A stretch of DNA of 64,000 bases, taken from the NCBI RefSeq assembly GCF_036850765.1, contig NC_089496.1:45870113-45934112 (forward strand), read 5' to 3'. Numbering within the stretch: position 1 is the first letter of the stretch; the number at the start of each line of letters is the position of its first letter. This document shows, piece by piece, positions 56,730 through 64,000 of this stretch. Position numbers and translations under genes: made by a program. The notes below the pieces were generated by a model that was not told where the DNA came from, searched no databases, and worked only from the letters and a program-made list of their open reading frames with translations. Source of the stretch: Saccopteryx bilineata (Eukaryota; Chordata; Mammalia; Chiroptera; Emballonuridae).

Positions 56730-58335
56730 GGATACAGAGTTAAAGCAGACTTGGGCAATGTAAAATACCACAGAAAGTAGGGGTTTCCAAGGAAAACACG
56801 GGGAAACGCTGTATGAGAATCTAATGTATGCTGTAGCTTTTAAAAGGAAACATTAATAGCGAAACATGCCCTCAAAGGGCAAGCCAGTAATAAATTTCAC
56901 GTCAGAAATTACCTGTCAGTAGGATTATGTTAAATAATGTTGAATTGTTATTAGTCGGAGGGGAAAGAGGAGAGTAACTTTCTCAAAAATGTTCAAAGAG
57001 TGTAATGTTTCACACACAAATTCCATTATTGTTTAACGGGATTTTTTGTGCTTAACCCTTCTCATAGATGTATTGAAAAATTTGGCTATTTAGTTCATTC
57101 CCCAAATGCGGTCATTATGGGAAAAGAAGCCAACCTCTTTCTGTGCAGGAATTTGAAATTGCCCCGGGGGTCAGTGTGCCTTATTAGACATCCCTCGTGC
57201 GGAGCGCCCAGGCTGGGGAATGCGTGCCAGCTCGCTGGGGCCCCAAGGAAAAGTGTCTTCATCCGGCGCCCCAGCAAAGCATCGATGAAATAGTGGTGGC
57301 CCCACTGTTTTGAGCATTTTGATCCTTCTGGCCGAGTGACTAAAAATATTTTTTCCCCTTGAAGAAAGGTCTCGTTGCAAATGTGTGACCATCTAAGACA
57401 TTTTTTTAAGGTTCCTTGCAATGTATTGGGTCTGACACAGAGGACACTGATGGAACCAGGACCCAGAGCCTGTCCTAGACGATGGAGGACTAGTGGGGAC
57501 AGAGTGTGGAACACAACTGAGGCGGAAATGTGGGCTGACGTGTTGTCCTGGGCCCTTTGCAAAGGGCCTCTTATGACTCATGGGTGTCAGGTCACCAAGC
57601 CATTACTCCCAGAAGGAAAGATCATTTTGATCTGATGTGAACTGAATGAAGAACGATCACTCCATCGGACTTGGGGTTTTGAAGGACAGAGCGAGAGGTA
57701 AGCTTCGGTCCCTCCACGTGCTGTGCTTTAACTCATTGCTTCCTGGTCGTTACCTGCTTTGAGTCCCTTTTGGAAGCTCATATCTGATGACATATTTTAT
57801 TTCACGACAGGATCTTACCGGTGAATATCTGCACAAGTGCATTAGATATTTGTGGACATTTTTCTTTCTTCAGATCGTCAAATCTCAGTTTTAGTAGTGA
57901 CCCCAGTGGTACTTTACAAATGGTATTGGGGTGGCTGGCTTAGAGCCACAGGTGACCTTTCCAAGGGGCAAGTCAGCGCATCCTTTCAGGGGCAACGGCA
58001 GTCCCGAGGGGCTTCCTGCCACCCCAGGGCACTGGGATCTACCTTAGGAATGCCGCATCTGGGCGGGGGGGGGGGGGGGATGGCATTTTACAGCTTGTTC
58101 AGGTAGCAGTCATTTGTGCTCTCCGTTGGGGATTTGATCTCATGGTTCCGGAATGATCTTTTGGTTACATTGCAGAATATATGGTTTTACAATGCCCGGT
58201 TATAAGTTAGTTCAAACATACGGAGGCTAGGCTGCTGCTGTCACCCACAGTCCAGATAGTGAGGCCGAAGCTAAGTCAGTGAGATCGTGCGTTCCCAGGA
58301 GAAGTCATCTGTCACCATGCAAATTTATCAGAACT
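56355..58335. other. Mostly unique intron with (TG)n
   Basis: (TG)n at about 56691-56727 and G15 at 58065-58079. 56504-57060 is unique AT-balanced sequence without repeats. No exon recognised. Overlapping frames at 57095-57635 have no family match. Confidence 0.45.
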
Positions 58336-58339
58336 CTGT

Positions 58340-58640
58340 CGACTTGATTCCTTACCATGTTTTTCACCCGTCCCTCCACACCCCGTCCTCTGTCAGCCAT
58401 CAATTTGGTTTGTTTCTGTGAGTATATTTTGCTTTGGGTTTTTTTTAGATTGTACATAAAAGTGAAACTGCAGTATATGTCGTTCTTTGTCTGGTTTATT
58501 TCACTTAACATAATACCCTCTAGGTCCTTCCGTGTTGTCACACATGGCAAGATTTCATTCTCTTTTTTTTTAGCAACGAGTAACATTCTCTTATATATGT
58601 CACATCTTCCTTTAAGTCACAGATCCATGTTCTTCCCCGC
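58340..58640 (-). repeat. L1 LINE 3' fragment, antisense
   Basis: 'acataaaagtgaaactgcagtatatgtcg', 'tctggtttatttcacttaacataataccctctaggtcc', 'cacatggcaagatttcattc' follow the antisense L1 3' UTR. Confidence 0.8.
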
Positions 58641-58699
58641 CACGCGCAATTACATTTTTCCATGCAATTGACTTGTTGATGAGCCTGTAGAGTTTCATA

Positions 58700-59535
58700 C
58701 AATCTAAATATTGTTGATTCCATTTCCATAGTGCCAATTAAACAGGTTTCTCTGTTTCTTGTATTTACTGTAAATTAGTAATTACAGCCTTTCTAGACTC
58801 AGTTTAGAAACAGGTTCAGTGTTTTGGCAAGAGTGCTTCATGGGCAACGTGCCTTCTGTCAGGAGGCTCCGGCTCTCTGCCTGTCTCCTTCCGGGGTGTT
58901 CCCTGAGAGGGGAAGGCAGTTCAGAAGAACATCTGAAGGGCACTAATTGTCTCCATGCTGAAGTTAACCTCGGATTACAGAGGAGAAATACCATCAATGA
59001 TCTACTTCCAGACTCCTCCCCCACGGAGCCCTGTTTTCCCCTTCTGCCCAGACGACTGACGAATGAACATAGGTTAGAAGCGTGAAGTCTGGTTTCAGCC
59101 GGGTCCCAGGCTCCAAATGAGAAATGTGGGTTCTGCTTGCTCATTACGGAGCCTCATATTCCACTCTGGGTATGGGAATTAAAAGTGACTCAGGTCGAGG
59201 GGATGTGCAGGGGGAGGAAAACAGGAGAACACCATTCCCAGATCCACCATTTGGATCCCAGTGGCTCATGACAGAGGCAGCAGGGAAACAGAGTCGAGAA
59301 TTCTTGCCTCTGAAACTAGGAGCAAATGGGGGGCTTCCCCTGATCCCAGTCTCACCCGGTACTGAATCACGGAAGGTGCGGCTGCTCCCCTGGCACTTAA
59401 TAATTTAACAATAGGAGCAGTTTCTGGCAGGAGAGGTTATGAAACAGCCCTGAGAGTAACAGGGGAGAGCAATGCTCCATTTAACAAATCCTGAGCCTTT
59501 CCTGCAGCCATGAAGTTCTCAGTTCAGTTTAATTA
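58700..59535. other. Unique intronic sequence
   Basis: No repeat or exon recognised. A 120-codon minus-strand frame at 58782-59144 has no family match. Confidence 0.45.
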
Positions 59536-59539
59536 TCAC

Positions 59540-59690
59540 CAACAAATAGTTATTTATTCACCTGATGAATATGGATTGAGTGGCTCCTTTGAGCGGCATG
59601 TGATATAGGTGTCACCATGACACAGAGATGACAAGAAGCAGTTCCTTACACGCTGGTAGGGCAGAGACAGTTTGCACAAGTCCTGATGAA
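59540..59690 (-). repeat. L2 3' end fragment, antisense
   Basis: 'caacaaatagttatttattcacc...atggattgagtggctcc' with 'accatgacacagagatgacaag' resembles antisense L2. Confidence 0.55.
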
Positions 59691-59954
59691 ACCAGGCCGA
59701 CTGCGATAGCACTGCAACTGGGTATGTGGAAGTTTCGTGCGGATCAGGCAGGAAGAGATGAGTTCTGGGTGGAGGAGGGAGAGACCGCTCAGGGAAGGAG
59801 ATGGCGTTGGAGTTGACCATGAAGAACTGGATGGAAATTCCGCCGGAGAAGCCAGCAGGGAGGGGGCATCAGGGCACACAGTGAGCTGGGAGAGGGCCTG
59901 GGAACAGCCAGCCCACTGGGCATCCCTGTCTGTGTCCTCCTTAGAGGCATTAGG

Positions 59955-60146
59955 CAGGGTTCTCAAACTCAACTCAGCATGTGGGCCGCAGAGCAAGATC
60001 ACAGCCATTCGGCGGGCCACACTAGGTCTACAAAAGGCAACTGTTACGCAACACTTTACTCACTGCAGTTGAAAACAGTCTGCAGGCCGCACAAAATTGT
60101 TCGCTGGGCCGCATGAGGCCCGCGGGCCGCGAGTTTGAGACCCCTG
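59955..60146. mobile_element. hAT-type MITE, 192 bp
   Basis: Left end CAGGGTTCTCAAACTC, right end GAGTTTGAGACCCCTG. GGGCCGC-type subterminal text at both ends. Flanks CATTAGG (left) and CATTAGAG (right) are an 8-bp duplication with one lost base. Non-coding. Confidence 0.82.
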
Positions 60147-60149
60147 CAT

Positions 60150-60840
60150 TAGAGTGTGCAGTCCATGTGTGTGTCTCCAAGTGAGACCATGATGCTAAAG
60201 AAAGAGATATTTTCAAAGTTTTTCTCATTTGTATCAACCGCATTGTCAGAAAGAGCATGCCATCTCAAACTCCGTAGCAGTTGGTTTCATTCTGCTTTTT
60301 CACCCTTGCATCAACACATGTGCCTCTCTCTCAGCTGAAGCTCTGATTTGGGGGCTGGTGTCGCCCCAGGCTCCCCTAAGTAACCACCCACATGGTGAGT
60401 GGTTGTGCCATTTTTCAGAGTTCCAAGCGGCCTGTGGCTTTGCCTAGGTAGGCCTGCAGGGCTGATAGATCTAGATTGATTCTAGATCTATCCATAGATA
60501 CAGCCACACGCACCTGGGACAGGCCTCCCATCCTGACAGGTGGAGGCCCACCAGGCCTTAGGTAAGCTCCCACACCTAGCGAACAGCACCTCCCAGCCCT
60601 TATCTCCTGCCTAACAAGCTACTGATGGGGTTCGCCTAGGGATCAACATATAAATGATGTTCTTTCTCATTTGATTTGATAAGAAGGGAGACATTCCTTG
60701 CAACAGAAGGTGGGTATGATTCAGACATTACAACTTTCTGTTCAGGACAATGGCAGGCATTTTTTTAAAGAGAATTTTATGATTTATAAAGAATTTTTAG
60801 AAACAGGATCTAATCTAATTCTTTTTAAACTATTATATTT
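60150..60840. other. Unique intronic sequence
   Basis: A short palindrome TAGATCTAGATTGATTCTAGATCTA at 60466-60490 is the only structure seen. Confidence 0.5.
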
Positions 60841-60844
60841 TGTT

Positions 60845-61258
60845 TTTAAATTTTACTAAATTTATTGGGGTGACATTGGTTATAATAAGATTATATGTTT
60901 CAGGTGTACAATTTCATAATACATCATCTGTATACTGCATTGTGTGTTCACCACCCAAAGTCAAATCTCCTTCCTTTACCACATATTCGACCTCCTTTAA
61001 CTTCTTCTATCTTCTCTCCCCCTCCCCCCACCCCATAACCACCATATCATTGTCTGTGTTTGAGTTGTTTTGTTTGTTTGTATTGTCTTTTCATTTGTCG
61101 CTTTCTCTTTTATGCCCCACAGATGAGTGAGATCATATGGTTCTTGTTTTGTGCTGTCTGACTGACTTTGCTTAGCATGATACTCTCAAGACCCATCCAC
61201 GTTGTTGCTAATGGCAGTATTTCATTTTTCCTTATGGCCGAGTATTCTTTTACAGGGC
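60845..61258 (-). repeat. L1 LINE 3' end, antisense
   Basis: 'ttactaaatttattggggtgacattgg', 'ttcaggtgtacaatttcataatacatcatc', 'ctttgcttagcatgatactctcaag', 'atggccgagtattc'. Longer than the 5036 copy and of the same family. Confidence 0.88.
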
Positions 61259-61299
61259 TTTCCATTATTTTTACTTTATAGATAAAGAAATCGAAGGGC

Positions 61300-61530
61300 T
61301 CATTTGTTAAGATAATAAAAATAACTGCTGTCATTGGGCACGTTGCCAAGTCCTATTCTAAGCACTTTACATTTATCTCATTAAAGCCCCTAAATTGTCC
61401 TGTGAGGTAGATCATTGTCATCACCATTTGGAAAACAGGCACAGAAAAGTTATAGAACTTGCTGGAAGGTCTGCGGCTTATAAATCGTAGAGGTGGGATT
61501 TAATTTCAGCCAGTGTGGCTTCACAGTTGT
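61300..61530 (-). repeat. MIR SINE, antisense
   Basis: 'tctaagcactttacatttatctcattaaagcccc', 'tgaggtagatcattgtcatcaccatttgg', 'cagaaaagttatagaacttgctgg' in antisense MIR order. Confidence 0.8.
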
Positions 61531-61879
61531 ATGGAATGGTCCAATTCTAGCATATACCAAGCCAAGAGAATGCCTGGCTGTGACGAGGAATGTTCCCAGT
61601 GATAAATGTCTCTTCTGGGCAAGTGACTTTTCTCTCATTGCCTGCTAGAATGGCGGTCGATTTTTAAGAGAGCTATTGAGAAAAAGATTGTTTGGTGCCT
61701 GTTTATTTTCTCACCATTTTATACTAGACAGACACCGTCCTCTTCAGGGAGAAAACCACACATCTAAACCTGCCCAAGTTACTCCAGGATGACAATGAAG
61801 CAAACCTTGGGGACAAGAGGGCTTTTCCAAGTTTTATGGGGATCAGAGGATCGTAAGGAAACAGCACTGAACACAGTGG

Positions 61880-62045
61880 TGGAAGATCTGGATTGTAGTT
61901 CGTGCTAAAGTCATGATCTCGGGCTAGTCGTTGTACCTCTCTGAGCCTTAGCTGTATTAAATAGTGACTCTTCTGCCTGTCTCATGTTACAAAGCTTCTA
62001 AAAATTACTCTGAACTCTGTGACATGCCATACAAATGTAATGGTT
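61880..62045 (+). repeat. MIR SINE fragment, sense
   Basis: 'ctagtcgttgtacctctctgagccttagctgtattaaatagtgac' and 'acatgccatacaaatgtaatgg' follow sense MIR. Confidence 0.7.
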
Positions 62046-62121
62046 TACTGTATTGTCCTTTGAGTTTCTTGCCAGTGGTTGCTTTTGTCAAAGATCATCC
62101 TTGGGCCTCAATACAAGAGGC

Positions 62122-62504
62122 TTTTTTTGTTGTTGTTGTATTTTTCCAAAGTGAGAATGGGGTGTGGGGGGGAAGGCAGGCAGACAGACTCCCGCATGTG
62201 CCCGACAGGGATCCACCCGGCACACCCACCAGAGGGCAATGTTCTGCCCATCTGGGCTGCTGCTCCATTTCAACCAGAGCTATTCTAGCACCTGAGGTGG
62301 AGGCCATGGAGCCATCCTCCTTGCCTGAGCTAACTTTGCTCCAATGGAGACTTGGCTGCAGGAGGGGAAGAGAGAGACAGAGAGAAAGGAGAGGGGGAGT
62401 GGTAGAGAAGCAGATGGGCGCTTCTCCAGTATGCCCTGGTCGAGAATCGAACCCGGGACTTCCACATGCCGGGCCAATGCTCTGTTGAGCCAACCGGCCA
62501 GGGC
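62122..62504 (-). mobile_element. Rhin-1-type bat SINE, old diverged copy
   Basis: Head GGCCCTGGCCGGTTGGCTCA on the minus strand, but the following text has lost part of the D-arm region and carries many CpG-to-TpG/CpA changes. One unit of the internal direct repeat only. The flanking duplication is blurred (TACAAGAGGCTTTT versus TGCAAGACACTTTT). Clearly older than the other full copies. Confidence 0.88.
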
Positions 62505-62744
62505 CTGCAAGACACTTTTTGAAAATGAGATTAGACAACAGCTTCTAAACTTCTCCATCATTTGGGCATCATCACAATAAAATGGACTTGATTTAGTCAA
62601 GATTCTCAGAGTAATAACTTTTAAGATGGTATAATAACTCATTCCTTATAATCTATGTCAGAGATATTATTTAATCTATATAGAGAAAAGAAACAATTTG
62701 GCAATATTGTTAGCTTTTCGGAAAAAAAGAACTTTATTCTTTGT

Positions 62745-62978
62745 TGTGTATTGGAGAATTTCTTCTTTATGGCTGAATAATATTCCATTCCATGTATAGA
62801 CTACATTTTTGTTATTCATCTGTTGATGGACAGTTAAGTTGTTTTCATATCTTGGCTACTGTAAATAATGCTTCCACAAACATAGGGGTGATAAGATCTC
62901 TTTGAGATCCTGATTTCTATTTTTTAAAAGAATAAATACCCAGTAGTGGGATTCCTGAATTCTATGGCAGTTTTATTT
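62745..62978 (-). repeat. L1 LINE 3' region, antisense, left part of a split copy
   Basis: 'atggctgaataatattccattccatg', 'gttgatggacagttaagttg', 'ccagtagtgggattcctgaattctatgg' are antisense L1. It continues at 63404 after a SINE. Confidence 0.88.
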
Positions 62979-63390
62979 AATTTAATTAATTAATTAATTT
63001 TTTTTTTGTTTTTTTCGAAAGCTGGAAACGGGGAGAGACAGTCAGACAGACTCCCGCATGCGCCCGACCGGGATCCACCCGGTATGCCCACCAGGGGGCG
63101 ACGCTCTGCCCACCAGGGGGCGATGCTCTGCCCCTCCGGGGCATCCCTCTGTTGCAACTAGAGCCACTCTAGCGCCTGGGGCAGAGGCCAAGGAGCCATC
63201 CCCAGCGCCCGGGCCATCTTTGCTCCAATGAAACCTCGGCTGCGGGAGGGAAGAAAGAGACAGAGAGGAAGGAGAGGGGGAAGAGTGGAGAAGCAGATGG
63301 GCACTTCTCCTGTGTGCCCTGACTGGGAATCGAACCCGGGACTTCTGCACGCCAGGCCGACGCTCTACCACTGAGCCAAACGGCCAGGGC
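62979..63390 (-). mobile_element. Rhin-1-type bat SINE nested in L1
   Basis: GGCAGTTTTATTT at 62966-62978 and 63391-63403 is a perfect 13-bp duplication. Head at the right with A and B boxes. A (TTAA)n/T-rich tail at the left. Two units of the internal repeat. Confidence 0.95.
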
Positions 63391-63403
63391 GGCAGTTTTA
63401 TTT

Positions 63404-63625
63404 TTTTTGAGGAACATCTATATTGTTTTCTATTAAGCTGTGTTTTCATGAACAATATGCAAGGATTCCAATTGCTCCACAGCCTCTCCGACACTTGCTT
63501 TCTTTTTTTCTTTTAAGTAATAGCCATCTGACAGGTGTGAAGTGATATCTCATTGTGGTTCTGATTTGCATTTCTCTGATGGTTAGAGACACGGAGATTT
63601 TTTCATATACCTGTTGGCCATGAGG
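63404..63625 (-). repeat. L1 LINE 3' region, antisense, right part of the split copy
   Basis: 'ttgctccacagcctctccgacacttgc', 'taatagccatctgacaggtgtgaagtgatatctcattgtgg', 'gatttgcatttctctgatgg' continue the L1 interrupted at 62978. Confidence 0.9.
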
Positions 63626-63627
63626 AC

Positions 63628-63955
63628 ATTATGGTAAGTGACATAAGCCCAGTCACTGCTGATTATATTTATATGAGGTATTTAAAATAGTAGAATTGAT
63701 AGAATCAATAGTGGTGGCTGCCAGGGGCTAGGGAGGGAAATGAGGAGTTACTAAACAACAGGTACAACCATCAGTCAAGCAAGATGAATAAACACCAGAG
63801 ATCTAGATCTGTACAGCATTGTATGTCTAGACAATGATAATGGGCAATCAAGTGGAATATAATATATAATAATATCTAATAAAGTATAATAATACACTTA
63901 AATTTTGTTAAGGGTATACGTGTCATGTTATGTGTTCTTACAACAATAAAATAAG
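63628..63955 (+). repeat. L1 LINE 3' fragment, sense
   Basis: 'ggtaagtgacataagcccagtcactg', 'ggtggctgccaggggctaggg', 'aattttgttaagggtatac' with AATAAA near the end. Opposite in orientation to the adjoining L1 piece, so a separate or inverted insertion. Confidence 0.75.
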
Positions 63956-63956
63956 A

Positions 63957-64000
63957 ATTTTTTTTTTTTTGTATTTTTCTGAAGCTAGGAACGGGGAGAG
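63957..64000 (-). mobile_element. Rhin-1-type bat SINE, cut by the right edge
   Basis: A T-run followed by GTATTTTTCTGAAGCTAGGA and ACGGGGAGAG is the reverse complement of the SINE 3' end. The head lies beyond the window. Confidence 0.85.

Larger units (their letters stand above)
13556..64000 (+). other. CREB5: CREB5 intron, downstream of the coding exon (partial)
   Basis: No following CREB5 exon (expected to resume with sequence like PVPGSLSSLLHLHN, from memory) was found, so more than 50 kb is read as one intron. It contains bat SINEs, L1/L2/MIR/MLT1 remains, hAT and mariner-type elements, microsatellites, two CpG-rich stretches and candidate alternative first exons listed below. Confidence 0.8.

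Overview
The window is mammalian intronic DNA, almost certainly from a bat. Eight copies (one cut by the right edge) of a long tRNA-derived SINE match, from memory, the Rhin-1 type of horseshoe and leaf-nosed bats (Rhinolophoidea). A second tRNA-derived bat SINE, non-autonomous hAT and Tc1/mariner-type elements, and ordinary mammalian MIR, L2, L3/CR1, L1 and MLT1 remains fit the same picture. The species call is an inference from repeats.

The only protein-coding sequence I can identify is one 173-nt internal exon on the + strand at 13383-13555. It encodes the CREB5 (CRE-BPa) segment beginning NISMHN and ending in the ATF2/ATF7/CREB5-family stretch VVIQQAMPSPQSSS...TNRQIG. A consensus branch point, polypyrimidine tract, AG acceptor and GTAAGG donor flank it. 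The rest is read as two CREB5 introns: 13.4 kb upstream and more than 50 kb downstream. No other CREB5 exon was recognised.

Layout. 1-905: a 19-bp minisatellite built round TGACATCA, a CRE/ATF-like octamer. 2.4-11 kb: old L2, MIR, L3/CR1 and L1 fragments, a hAT element, a (TAATCC)n tract and a mariner-type MITE. 12.5 kb: a fresh palindromic hAT MITE with a perfect 8-bp target duplication. 13.4 kb: the exon. 17-34 kb: bat SINEs, two MLT1 LTRs, a TATA box followed by a splice donor (26.8 kb) and a CpG-rich stretch (27.5-28.5 kb). 35.8-36.1 kb: a second CpG-rich stretch ending in a strong donor. 38-53 kb: mostly unique intron with scattered L1, MIR, hAT and SINE pieces and a 158-bp direct duplication. 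54-55 kb: GC-rich DNA with a 72-bp tandem duplication behind a good splice acceptor. 58-64 kb: nested L1, SINE and hAT remains.

The most interesting signals are the array of 33 exact TGACATCA octamers inside a gene for an ATF2-class bZIP factor, and two candidate alternative first exons whose open frames end in the same phase (2) as the known exon, so either could splice to the next CREB5 exon. Both are hypotheses. Most open frames in the window lie in repeats or GC-rich DNA and are not considered genes.
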